A stretch of DNA of 64,000 bases from positions 4,025,001-4,089,000 of the forward strand of contig JAQGEQ010000192.1 of assembly GCA_034620365.1 (NCBI GenBank). Direction: 5' to 3'. The position numbers and the translations under genes are program-made. Source of the stretch: Pegea sp. RAD2-039. Lineage: Eukaryota > Chordata > Thaliacea > Salpida > Salpidae. Shown in pieces: positions 14,901-26,183 of the stretch. Position 1 is the stretch's first letter. Each line of letters begins with the position of its first letter. Under the pieces are notes generated by a model. The model saw nothing but the letters and a program-made list of their open reading frames with translations. It had not been told where the DNA came from and made no database searches.

Positions 14901-17900
14901 GTAATTATGTAATTTCTGCATAAGCAGGTTCTATTTGGTTATTCGATTGCAAAAAATCTCTGTTTTTTCCTTGTATATTGCCTAGACTTAAGTGTATACT
15001 ACAAGTAGATTGATCCGCATTTAGGGTAGAAGTTTTCGATTTAGGCGACTCATATAGGTTTGTAAGTAATGTGGAAGGAGTTTGCTTTGCAATTAGTTTA
15101 GATCTTGGAACTACATAATCATAATTATCAAACGGCGTGGAATAATCAGATTTCGATGATGCTTGATTGATCATATTGAAATTAAACTCTCTTTCCATAC
15201 TGAGAGAGTCTTTTTTAATTGAATTTTGAAGAGCATTTGATTGAAATGTCTTCTTTTCTATGAGTTGTTGAGTGTTTATTGAAAACGGAAACGATTTTTC
15301 GTTCTTGCTTTTGTCAAGATTTGATGTTGCTGATTCAATATTTGCAGTGCGGCAATCTTTTGTTTTTCTCTGAAAAATCAATTAGATAAGAAATCAACTT
15401 AAATGAAATCATTTAACTTTAAAAATTACTTACATGATAGCAAATGTTATTACAACAGCATAATAACAAAATAGCAACAATTAGGGATAAAAGAAGTATA
15501 AGTCCAGCCAGAATCCAGGTAAGTTTGCTTTTTTGAAACTTTGTTTCTGAAATCACTTAAAAGTTATCAATTTAAAACTCAGTTTTCAATGAAGTAAAGT
15601 TTTTATGAAATTAATCAATATTTTTGACACTAGAAAAATTGTTGTTATTTTTTGGGCATGTTTTTTGAATTCTAAAACAGTTTATGTCTTTAACTTTTTA
15701 TAAGTATTTTTGTTATAATTCGAAATGATAAAAATCTAAGTAAGTAATTACCAAACGTTCAAAGCTCTAAGATTTATCTATAAGATTTATAGCTATTAAA
15801 ATAATAAAGATCTTACCTTTATTTGTATGATAATTTCTGTAAAAAACAGATGATTAGTTCTAAAGTAAATCTATTCTACAAATTATGAACTTACAATTTA
15901 TAATCAATAATTTTCGACTTTACTGTAGACTCCTTATAATCCCTACACCTAAATACAAAAAACAGTTTTTCATAAGTTCATCAATTCAAGACACTAGCTA
16001 AAGAGATTTATTTTCTTACGGCTGAGTATTACATGAAGTAACTTCAACTCTATAGAATCCACGATGTTCACAGAATTCTCCAACTAAACCATTTTTAGTA
16101 CATAATAAAATTGCAGCCTTAGTGCCTCCACCACAACTAACTGAACATGAGTCGACCCCTGAAACAATAATTTGATGTTATTAATTCATTATTATTAATA
16201 TATTACTAATTTTTATTATTAATTTGATGTAATAATCAACCTCAATAAATAAAATATTTAACAAAGCTGTTTGTGACAAAAAATGTTTGTGAGAATCATT
16301 ATGATAAATAGTAGTTTTTAGTAAAAGTTTACATAACATTGCAATACATCTAAATATAAGCAAATTTTAACATTAGAAGAGCTGTAACAAAGCTTATACA
16401 ATTATGATTATATTCTTCAATAAAATCCATAGAAATTTCTAACAAAAGTTGAAGATTCAACATTTGATTTTAGTCCAATTTTAATTTGGAAATAAATTAT
16501 ATAAATATTTATTCAAAAGTTTGACAAAAGCTTCGAGTCACGAAATCTGATTCAACGAATAAACTATGAACATTTTTGAAATATAATAGCTTTATAATAA
16601 GAAAACTATAAATTCAATTCAGCTGATAATACAACCCGAATAAAAAGTCATTAAATATTATATAAAATAGATTATTTCTAAGGATGATATATAGATCAGG
16701 TAAATTAGAAAACTCAAACACCAAAACAGTTTTTTGCCAAATTTTGAGATAAAAAACCTTTAATGTCAATATAATTCCAAATATCCTTGAATATGATAAA
16801 ATACTAACATATATTATCAATGACATAAATAAAATAATGATTTTGACTATCAGTTTAGTTTTTCTTTCCACTTTATAATTTAGTAAATCCTAAATTTAGT
16901 TTAAAATCATTACCGTTAAAATCGCTTAGAAACTTCCATTTTCCTTCACAAGATGATCTTTCCAGGCAATATATCCACTGTTTTTCCTTACAGTCATCAC
17001 TTAAGAATACAAACAAGAATTTTTGATCAGTAAGCGCAACCAAACTCAGAAAATTCATTAAGCTTAGTATCGTATTAGTAGAAATTTTGAGTCAGTTAAC
17101 ATACTTTAAATCACAAGATCTTGTTCTAAATTTTAACGATTTATGGCAAGCTAATTTTCCATTTGATTCACATCTAGACCAACTAGACCAATATTCTACT
17201 GAAATAAAATAAAATCAAGATGATACTTCTTGTATATTTATTTATCATTAAATCTTTGTTTGCTTATTAAACTGTTTACACTAGTTAAAGATGCTTTTGT
17301 TGGTTAAAAATTCTGTAAAATTATGTTTTTGTTTAATCATATAGCTATGAAAAAATTCTTTTATTTAATATTGTAATTTATCACCAGAGCTATTTGATTG
17401 ACAAATGCAGTTTTCTACTGTTTTCTTCGTAAAACTTTCATAATTATTTTTCATTTTCCAATCTTCTATCTTTAACTAATAAAAAATGAAAACTTAAATT
17501 TGTATTAGTAGACCAGAGAAAATTTAAATAAATTTTAACCAAAACAAAATTCATATCTTATTAACTTAATAGAAGTATATGAAAATGTTTAACTAATAAA
17601 TAATAAAAATAATTTAAACGATAAAAGCAACGATTTTAACCATACCTGAGCTGATGCCTTAGAAAGATGATGAAAAAAGAAAAAAATCTTTAAAATTGAC
17701 AAAAATGTTGTCATTATGATACCCTGCTTAAAAATGAATTGAAATTTAAATTGATAAAAACTAAATTAATTTAGTTTACTTCAAATAAAACGTACTTTTG
17801 AGAAAATTATTTAACCTTATTATAAATTATCAAAAGCGGGAAAAATAAAATAATTAATTAAAGTTATCTGTAGAGCTTAGTTTCAACTTTTAATTTAAGC

Positions 17901-20900
17901 TTCAGTTTAATTTTGATTCACTATTTGAAAGGTTAAGACTAAAAATTATATTTTCTATTTTTCCTAGTTGGTTAGTCTCAAAGACAATAATCAAAATAAA
18001 CCTTCTTTCTAACTGGACAGATTTGTATTTTTATAAGCTTTGACTTGCTGTCGATATATCTATTTGAATACAAAGCATATGCAAATGAAGATAAATCCAA
18101 ACTTAGTATTATAAATGTTCTACCCTGTCTTCACTTCCGAATTCTCTATTCATTAACTTCTAGTTTCGTGTTTAGCAAAAACATGATCGTCTGTTTAAGG
18201 TTAAACAAATGTCAACTAAACTTGATGTTGACTAGTTTACACTTAATTGTTTTTAAGAAGTATCTGTTTTTTCTTTTGTTACTTAAGAGTTACTCGTGAA
18301 TATTACTTAAAGTTTATAAATTTAAATATAAGTTACCTGCTATCTAATCAACTTTAAAATTATGCACGTTTTGAAGAAACTACATGAAAATAAATCTTTT
18401 TTAATTTGAACTTTTATGGTTTTCTCGCTATCGAAAAAAAGTATTCAACACAACTTAAATTCAAATACATTAGTTTAAGTGTTTCGTATTTTAGCAAAGG
18501 TTCGATATTTAAAAGCAGTACAAATTCAAGTTTTAAATCATGATGTATAGATTCTTAAAGATGCTTTTAAAAAGAATAAAAAATCTTCTCAAAATAATAA
18601 ATGGAAAAAATAAATTCGTAAAAAACAAATCGTTACCAATAGCTTGGCTTGTATATGCATATATATAACAGTATATAAACACGTTTTGAATTAAAGTAAA
18701 GACTTACTATTTTATATATTCATATTTTCAAACAAAATATTAAATAGGAAATTATTTTTCCAATAATTTTGATAATATTTAACTGTGATTTTAAAACTTT
18801 TGCCATTTAATAAAATAATTGGAATAAGAGCTTTAAAAAAAATTACAGATATGAAATACCAAATTCAAGTAGTAAAACTTCAATCATTTTTCTTATAGAA
18901 TAGATTAAATTAGTAACTTTTCAATTTTTACACTGATTAAAAGTTTAAAATACTATTTTTGATATTCTTTCAATTAGTTGCTTTAAATCATCAAACCAAA
19001 GATCGAGCAATGCAATTAAATGATGCTTTATTTGAAATGAATGGAGGCTGTGGTTTTGTATTGAAACCAAATCGTTTATTACAAGTAAGTTGTCTTGATT
19101 TCTGTATAAATGAATATAAATCAATTGGGAACCACTTTTATAAATCAACCAACATCTTATGATTGAAATTTAATAGAAATATTTTATAGAGCTTTTTCTT
19201 TAAGTTGCAAAACAAAAAACTAAGAAAAAAAATTGTAAGATTCCTAAAAACCCTTTTCTAGTGATATAACTTTTTGTTCCACCTTCGGTGAAAATATTAA
19301 TTCTATTTATTTTCCAAACAAATATATACAACTTTTGATCTTATTTGTTCAGTTATATAATAAAGTTATAATGAAAAGTATTTTTATTACCAATAACTTT
19401 TTCCTAGAGCAACTAAAAATAGTCAAGCTAAAAATACTTTTTCAACAAAGATCTAATAAAGATCTTTTTTATTAAAATTGGTTTAATTTTTTGACTTCAT
19501 TTTGAAACTTGACAAATGGTGCTAGAAGTGTGTAAGTAAACATTCAACACTTTTATTTTATTTACAGAGCGATGAGTTCAATCCTTTGAAAGCAAATCAT
19601 TCACACAATGATACTATTCTTCAATTAAAGGTCTTGATAATAAGTGCTCAAGAACTTCCAAAGCCTGCAAACAGTGTGTTGGGTGAACGTGGTGAGGTTA
19701 GCAGTCAGAAAAATATGAAAATCATTTTGTTAAAAGTGAATTTTACAGATTATTGATCCTTTTGTTGAAATCGAAATTGAAGGAGTTTTAAGCGACTGTT
19801 CAAAAAAACAAACCACCGTTGTTGATGATAATGGTAAATTTTTATAAACTGTTTTAAAAAGTTTCTACTAATGAAAACAATATTACTTTAAATAGCTTGA
19901 AGTAATTCACACAAAGTTTTTACAATAAATATTTCGTTCAATCCTTTTTACGGCGCGCTGATATTTTTAAACCTTATTTCAATTTCAAAATATATTTATA
20001 ATATTTTTATGAGTTGATTAAACTAATTGACATTAGATGAAAAACAATTTTATCTAACTAATACCGTACCCTGACTGTTTTAGGTTTTAATCCTATTTGG
20101 AATGAATCATTCATTTTCAACTTACAAGCCCCTGAACTAGCTTTTATTAGATTTGTGGTGTGGGACAGTGACCCTATCGGTCGAGATTATATTGGACAAC
20201 GAACCATTCCAATTTCATTTCTTCAATCAGGTTTGTGATTATTCAAGTATAAAATAGTAACTTATATCTATAAATATTAATCACAATATAGTCATTTGAG
20301 TTATATTTTGATATTTTACATTTCAATACTAATTAGCTTTCTAAATTTATATGTTTTTTAGGTTATCGTCACATTCAATTGAAAGACACTGATGGTGCTT
20401 CAATCTTTGTGAAAATAACAAAAGATAGCACATATAATGTTGTAGGTCTTAATGTAATTGCATTTTAATTTTGTAATCACAAGTTTTTATATCTATTATT
20501 AAATTTAACAAACTTCTTTCAAGTTTTAGAAAACTTTTTTTAATTAGTGTGGTTTTATAAATAAAGTTTATTTTTAGCAATCAAAACAGAAACGGGAAAG
20601 CAAGCTTAATAAGCTTCATCAGCGAATGAAATCATCAAGAAAGTAAACTAAAAACTATTTTATAAAAATAAATCAAATTTGCATGTTTCAATAAACTAAT
20701 AAAAGTTTGATAATAAATTCCTTTATCTTTCTTTTTAGATTATTTGATCCTAAATCTAAAAGATTTTATAAAAATTCAAGAGCATCATCAAATGGATCAG
20801 ATAGAAGAGTTTTTAATAAAAAAGATTCTGAAAAAAGTAATCATTCCTGTACAAGTGATACAGACGTAATCAAGTTTTGTCAAAAATGTAATTATTCAAC

Positions 20901-21695
20901 ATGGACAAATTCCAAATCTAAAGGTTTATTTATAGATTTAATATTTGCAGTAATCTCGGCTTATGCCTGTTTAATAAAAAAAAACGTGTTTCTTAAAAGA
21001 TTATTTTTTGGTTGTGCTTGTTCAAACTTTTAAACACATACTTAAACATCATAATTTAAATTACAAATAAATGCTGTTTTTAAGTTAAATTTGGATAGCT
21101 TGAAACTGAAAGAAATATTGTTTGAAATTTACGGTTGCATACTTTAATGTTATTTACCACAATTTTATTAAACATAAATAATTAATTTTTGACAATCGAC
21201 CAAATTTAGTAAGGATATCACTAAATTCTACTTATTATCACATTAGTAGACAAGATAAAATCGGTTTTAAAATGCTTGAAATTTATTATTATTGAATATT
21301 TACATTTTCTTTAATTTGTAATTACAGTAATATTTCTGTTTAGGTAAAACCATCCTCAACAGTGATTCGATAAATGAAGACCAAATTGCTTCATTTAACT
21401 GCACTAAGAAACCAAATGACAACATTTTTCAGCAATCTTCGTTCTCATCATCTTGTAAGTAAAATATGTCTTCAAATAATTTGCTAGTTTTATTATTTAA
21501 TATAAAAACCTTTTAAAGTATTACTTTCACATATTATAAACTGTTCTTTAAAGCTTTTTTTATTTATTTTATAAAATGAAATTTCATTTTTTATCATGAG
21601 ACTTTTTTAACCTTGAAAATACTTATAATATTTAAATGTAGGTTCATGTAATAATTTGAAGTCTTCAATTGCTGTTTGTCCAAGCAAAACAGAAG
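2962..21695 (+). CDS. PLCH: Phospholipase C-eta-like, PH-EF-X-Y-C2 (5' end missing)
   Basis: Phosphoinositide-specific phospholipase C hydrolyses PIP2 at the membrane to IP3 and diacylglycerol. Exons with matching phases: 2962-3126, 3207-3301, 3877-4034, 4118-4247, 5092-5271, 5365-5455, 5513-5719, 6274-6394, 7824-7986, 8057-8143, 8198-8257, 8369-8438, 8787-8927, 8996-9172, 18978-19084, 19568-19696, 19749-19833, 20084-20230, 20362-20453, 20578-20642, 20739-20923, 21344-21454, 21642-21695, giving about 940 residues. Order: PH (about 1-138), EF hands with the intact loop [13 protein letters not shown] box (about 295-436) with SSHNTYL, ELDCWDG, HHGYT and SIENHC (all catalytic residues kept), a short acidic linker, Y box (about 525-640) with SSNFNP and WNAGCQ, then C2 (about 663-800). 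C2 motifs GEIIDPFVE, VDDNGFNP and WDSDPIGRD favour the eta class over delta. The first visible exon has no in-frame start codon, so the N terminus is missing. The 3' end is uncertain: no in-phase splice joins 21695 to the reading frame at 23157, and a short exon at 21863-21909 ending in TAA is an alternative last exon. Confidence 0.9.
9869..11967 (-). CDS. Nested type I membrane protein, Cys-containing ectodomain
   Basis: I do not recognise the family. Minus-strand exons 11967-11727, 11654-11450, 10565-10483 and 10428-9869 join in phase to 362 residues. The protein starts with a hydrophobic signal peptide ([18 protein letters not shown]), followed by a short ectodomain of about 100 residues. 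That domain has a cysteine cluster ([13 protein letters not shown]), a further TC, then CC and AC nearer the membrane. A transmembrane helix lies at about 122-147 ([20 protein letters not shown]), followed by a stop-transfer NCRKK. The cytoplasmic tail of about 210 residues has tyrosine motifs of the YxxL/YxxV kind (DYIQLP, YNVLD, YDSLS). A receptor or adhesion role is inferred from layout only. The start is chosen because it opens the signal peptide. It sits wholly inside a PLC intron on the opposite strand, next to a second single-pass membrane protein gene. Confidence 0.7.
11968..14904. other. Non-coding stretch between the two nested genes
   Basis: This is the upstream side of the nested gene ending at 9869 and the downstream side of the one ending at 14905. 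It is strongly AT-rich, without a convincing exon. The only relief is a GC-richer patch at about 13255-13335 that includes CGCTAGATGGTG. It overlaps a plus-strand open frame at 13186-13443 with no recognisable similarity, which I do not call a gene. It could be regulatory. Confidence 0.4.
14905..17714 (-). CDS. Nested TSP1-repeat single-pass membrane protein
   Basis: Nine minus-strand exons join in phase: 17714-17646, 17469-17385, 17198-17105, 16999-16914, 16158-16020, 15948-15895, 15836-15817 (20 bases), 15546-15434 and 15369-14905, giving 374 residues. Residues 1-23 form a signal peptide ([20 protein letters not shown]). Two thrombospondin type 1 repeats follow. Repeat 1 (about 52-105) has WSSWSRC and RTRSC. 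Repeat 2 (about 106-165) has [12 protein letters not shown] and CNTQPC. A transmembrane helix at about 193-213 ends in LLLCCCNN. The tail of about 155 residues has tyrosine motifs (YDYVVP, YESP and the C-terminal YAEIT). TSP1 repeats commonly bind matrix or guidance ligands. The TSP1-TSP1-TM order recalls UNC5, but no Ig, ZU5 or death domain is visible, so it is not UNC5. The ligand is unknown. Confidence 0.8.
17724..17725 (-). other. Candidate spliced-leader acceptor, TSP1 gene
   Basis: On the minus strand, TTTTTAAGCAG ends 9 bases before the start codon at 17714. No coding exon is needed upstream because the signal peptide begins at that ATG. It may receive a trans-spliced leader or end a 5' UTR intron. 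Confidence 0.35.
17726..18977. other. Remainder of the large PLC intron
   Basis: This stretch lies between the nested TSP1-repeat gene and the next PLC exon. I see no convincing exon; the plus-strand open frame at 18045-18299 has no similarity or splice support. Confidence 0.5.
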
Positions 21696-23156
21696 GTTAG
21701 TGTACAAAACTTGTACAACTTTTGTTCAATATTTTGTTAAAAACTTTAAAAATTAAAGAAACTTGACAGGTTAGTAAATAAGATATTTAGTTTAATATAG
21801 TTAGTATATTTTAAAGTTTTTAGAATTTTGAATAATTATTGTTGCTTAACATCATGAAATAGGCTTTAAAGAAAATCAAAAGTCTGATATTTGGTGCAAC
21901 ATTTTATAAAAAAGTGAAAAATGATTTCACATTTGACTTAAAACATCCAAAAGATTAAAAAATAAGGAAACAATTTAATTAAATTATATTTGACAGACAC
22001 AGAAATCGTAAAACTTAGAAAATAATTAGAAACAGAAATTTTATTACTTATCAAAAAAGGCACAATAAATAAAACCACATTTTGAAGTGCTAAGTGAATG
22101 AGCTATAGGATATCGATCCAACCAAAGTGTACTTGAGGGAGAATTTTCGACGTCAAATACAAATGGTACAAGCTCTTATAAGTACAATTTCGCACTGCAC
22201 AGATGTGTTGAACAAGCTAAACTAAAGTAAAACAATGTTGAAAGCTGACTATTGTAGTCATTATGTTTATCCTAAAGTCAAAAGTACAAAAGCAAATGAT
22301 ACGAGTTTTCAAGTAGAAGGCAAACATAAAATAATTTGTTTGAAAATCAGAGAGCAAAGGTTCCAATGATATGAGTGAATATAAAATTGTTTCTCTAACT
22401 GAATTTTAAGAAGTGTTGTAAAAAAGAAATATTCATTAATTTAAAAAATAAAATCATAATTTTGTCGTAAGTACTTGCCTTGGATAAGCTACTTGAATTA
22501 CTGATGCAGAGGAACTCTTTGTTAGTGTATGATGTATTGTGTAGAGCTTTTTATATTAAAAAGACGGAATTTTAGTGCAGTGATTACTTAGATTATCACT
22601 TAATTTTATCTAAATTAAAAGTTGTAATTTATTTTACTGTAATTACATGTTTCAGTTGCAATAACAAACTTTTGATAAATTAGTTATGTAATCTAATTTT
22701 AAAATGATTAAGCTAACTGTTTAAATTTCCTAATCTGATTTTTGAGGTTTTAAGTTATGCTTTTTTTAGCTTTTGGTTTGAGTATTTTAGGAGTAAACTT
22801 ATCAATTATTGTTTTCAGCTTTATCAAAATTTGTGAATAAATTTTTTTGTTATTATTGCATTTTGAAACTTCAATTATATCTAATCTATTTTACTCTAAG
22901 CCATGTTAAGTTTTAAGAGTAAGTTTGAGTATAATTTTTAATCAATATATACAAACTAAACTAACATATTCAACCATTTTTGAGACATAGTAGTTTCTAT
23001 GTTTCAATAATTTTAAGTCGAATTATTATAGATAAAATAATTTGTTTTGTATAAAAATTATTAGATTTTTAAATAATAAAGGTAGTTTTCAAAAATCAAT
23101 TAAAATGTTTAATTGGTTCCAGGCAGATGAAATTTTTCATCAAATTTTTCTTCCAG
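21696..23156 (+). other. Intron or intergenic stretch after the PLC tail exons
   Basis: It either continues the PLC transcript as an intron or separates it from the next gene. A possible PLC terminal exon lies at 21863-21909: its acceptor AAATAG is followed by a phase-compatible frame that ends in TAA after 15 residues. A short plus-strand frame around 22095-22225 (ELQDIDPTKVYL) is not recognised and looks isolated. Confidence 0.4.
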
Positions 23157-24591
23157 ATTAAACAAAGAATCAATTTTGGTTTCAATGGAGCATCAAAAAA
23201 ATTCTAAAAAAAATAAAAAAGGATTTTGTTCATTTTTTCTACGACTGCTTGGTTGCAAACATAAATACAAGCCCAAAAAATTGGAAGTTTCAACCTTTGA
23301 TAAAATTGAATCTTCACAAGCAAGCGACCAGCATACCCAGTTATCATGCTGGGGTCCGCGGAAAAAACGAAACTCAAAACTAAATTTATCAAGAAAAGTT
23401 TCTGATAATATTTTATCTGAACCACATAAGGAATCTTTCTCAGTAACTTCTTCTGATGAAGAATTTATTGATTGTAGCAAACGTTTTAATAGAGAAGATG
23501 AAATAAAAAGATGTAATCTTCAAAACAAGAGAGTAGAGAAGAGCTTAACTTTAGATGGTAGATCACGTATTTTGCATGGTGACACTTATGAAGTACACAC
23601 AAATCTCAATGATAAAAGCATTTTAGTTGATAGACCAAAATTCTCGTTTCAAAATCAAAAATTAGATTCTTTCAAACGATGTTTAAGTGTTGGAAGTGTG
23701 TCCCGCAAATCACAGATGAATAAATGTCAACTAACAAAAGTTGAAGACTCAAGAAACTCAGATAAAGATTCGAATTTAAAGTTGATGAAGTATGCATGCA
23801 GTGCCAACGATGTATCAGACAGAAATAAAGAAAGTAGAGAAGAATTGAGGGAAAAGTTGGTAGAATTGATGGCTTCTAATTCTAAAAAAAGTTACAGAAA
23901 ATTGAATGATTCGAAATCAATGTATGGAGATGAAAATAGTCAAGGCAATTATGTATTTCTAACTCCAATTAATGAAATATCCGACCAAAGAATGTTAAAA
24001 GAATCAAATAGTCTGTGTAGATCTTCACCATTAGTCAACAGTGATCTGAATGACGAATCACAACCAAGTAGTTGCTATGACAACTTTCAAAGAAGGTTTT
24101 CAACTTCTACACGTCATCGTCAAAGTATCACTCCAAATGATCGCGATAGTAACAGAAGTCGAAGTAGAATCAGGAATATTTCTAGAAGATACAATCAACC
24201 TACATCAGGATCAACATCTAACCTAAATCAACTACAATCAAACGTGTACTCATCGATTGATAATATTCATCAATATTCACATAAAATGTCCGATTACTTG
24301 CATAGAAACAGAGATAATTATGTTTATCTGACGTCTCGAAAAGAAGAAGCTCCACGAAGACCTCAATCTTATCATAATCAATTCACAACTAACCGTTGCT
24401 TATCAAAGAATCCTCCAACTAAATTAGAACGTGATATAATTCGTACTTCGAAGTCAAGTGATTATTACCATATGAATGTGATTATGTCAAAATCATCAGC
24501 AAACTTACAACAACCTGATAGTGATTGGTTTGTTTCCGATACTTCCACTGGCTCTGATAATACTCAAATATATTATTCTATCGATGTTTAA
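23157..24591 (+). CDS. Long Ser/Asn/Tyr-rich frame: PLC tail exon or separate gene
   Basis: This 1.4 kb open frame follows a strong acceptor, TTTTTCTTCCAG, at 23156. The first ATG is at 23185 and would give 468 residues. No folded domain is recognised. The N terminus is basic with cysteines (GFCSFFLRLLGCKHKYKPKK), which could be a membrane or lipid-modified anchor. The rest is Ser-, Asn- and Arg-rich, with tyrosine motifs such as NYVFLTP, NYVYLTS and IYYSIDV. PLC-eta proteins carry long Ser-rich tails, so this may be the last PLC exon. However, the frame needs a phase-2 donor, while the preceding exon ends in phase 1; only the exon ending at 20642 fits. The alternative is a single-exon gene with its own trans-spliced leader 28 bases before the ATG. 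That it is coding is likely; its membership is open. Confidence 0.65.
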
Positions 24592-26183
24592 CGATGTAAT
24601 GTTCAAACGATTCGTAAAGAAACAGAATCATTTTTGTGTTTTGTCTATTTTAAATGTTGGAAGTGTTTTTTTCTTATTTTTTACAACTTTTTTAAAATTA
24701 CATTTAGTAATTAGTGACATATCGAATTTGACAAAGATACAATTTATGTTTTTCAGACTATGATCATATTTTGTAGTAACTTTTGAATTATTTTTTATAT
24801 ATGTGAAAAATTCTATATGTGAAAGTGCATGCCTTTGAAAAACTGCATGTAAACTATTTGAATTAAATACGCTGAAAAAGACGAAATTTCTTTGAGAAAA
24901 CCTCACAACAGATTTATCAAATAAATGAGTTACAGCTCCAAAACCTAAAGACTGAAACCCCGATTTTAGTCGATTTGTTATCGTAAACGAAAAACAAATT
25001 CTCGTAATAGGTAATAGACAATATGCGACCCTGTCAGTTTTATAAGTAAACAATTTGTCACAAAATAACAATTGAATGCATTTTTTAAATTAAAATATGA
25101 TTCTGGTTTATTTAGTGTTTTGTTTCAACTAAAAAACTAAATGATTAGAATTTGTTTAAATATATATTAAAATCAAGCAAACGCTAATCTATAAACATGC
25201 GATCAAAGAAAGTTGATACAATCAGATATGTGGTTATGTGGTAGGTTGAAAACATTTGACTAAAATTACATTTTGATTATAACACTACAAAATTGGTGCC
25301 AAATTGTTTTAGGTATATATATCGATATATATGTTGTGTAGCTACTTTTTAATATGTTGTGGGACAATTATTAGAAGCTCATTCAATAAGCAAGATAAAA
25401 TATTTAAAATAGGTTTCAATCAAATTCTTTAAACTTTATTTTAGTCTTTCAAATTAAGATTGTCTGATTCTTATATTTTATTCTTAAAAAAAGTGGCAAA
25501 AAATTGTTGGTTGAAACTCTTCAGCTGTCTTAAACCTGAGTTTTAACAAAAAAATTAAATTTTACAAATATAAATTATAATGAAGTTACTACAGGTTAAA
25601 AATTGATATTAAAATGGTAATTTTGATTGTTACAACAGTCAAAAGATCAAAATTTTGATATACTTATTTTGATATACTGTTTACAAAGTTTAAGAAAAAA
25701 ATTGAAATCATGAAAAGAGCAAAATAAATTGCTTTTAGATTAGAAATTTCTCTACAGCTTTTGTTTATTTCTTATAAAACTAAATGAAAACATTAGAGGT
25801 GTAATCTTCTGTCTGTATCAAGTAAAGTCGTTTATTGGTCAACTATAAAATCAATTGTTCCCAGCTTTTTCAGCCTCGAACATATTTTGAGTCTACTGAA
25901 TTAATCTATGCTACTTTTTAGCTTTTCATTTTATAAATTGGTTATTTGTAGACAAAAATGATTGCAATTTACACTCAAATAACTTCACAAGTTTTGTCTT
26001 CATGGAAATTGTTGCTCTTTTAGCTAATTGTAACTTCTTTGTCAATAAACCAAATTCAAACAAGTTGATAGAATGAAAATTAATTAAAACTTTTTTGTGT
26101 AACACAAACAAAAGGAAAAAGGTTTTTTCTGAAAAAGTAGGTTGTCTCAGAAGATCCTAATTTCTTCTTCAAAGATCTTTTTT
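24592..26183. other. Convergent intergenic region between PLC tail and HUS1
   Basis: The 3' ends of the plus-strand frame ending at 24591 and of minus-strand HUS1 face each other here. It probably contains both 3' untranslated regions. An antisense frame of 147 codons runs from 25071 to 24628 without an early ATG or recognisable similarity; I do not call it a gene. Confidence 0.45.

Larger units (their letters stand above)
9173..18977 (+). other. 9.8 kb PLC intron hosting two antisense genes
   Basis: The exon ending at 9172 (CAA ATG G, phase 1) joins the exon starting at 18978 (TT GCT TTA) to give the conserved Y-box sequence AGCQMVALNHQT, so everything between is one intron. Most other PLC introns here are 50-1,500 bases; the only other long one is about 1.4 kb. 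Two complete spliced genes lie inside on the minus strand, at 9869-11967 and 14905-17714. Confidence 0.85.

Noticed and set aside
16614-16871. Hydrophobic minus-strand frame of 85 codons
   Set aside because: It lies in an intron of the TSP1-repeat gene (16159-16913) and is low-complexity AT-derived sequence.
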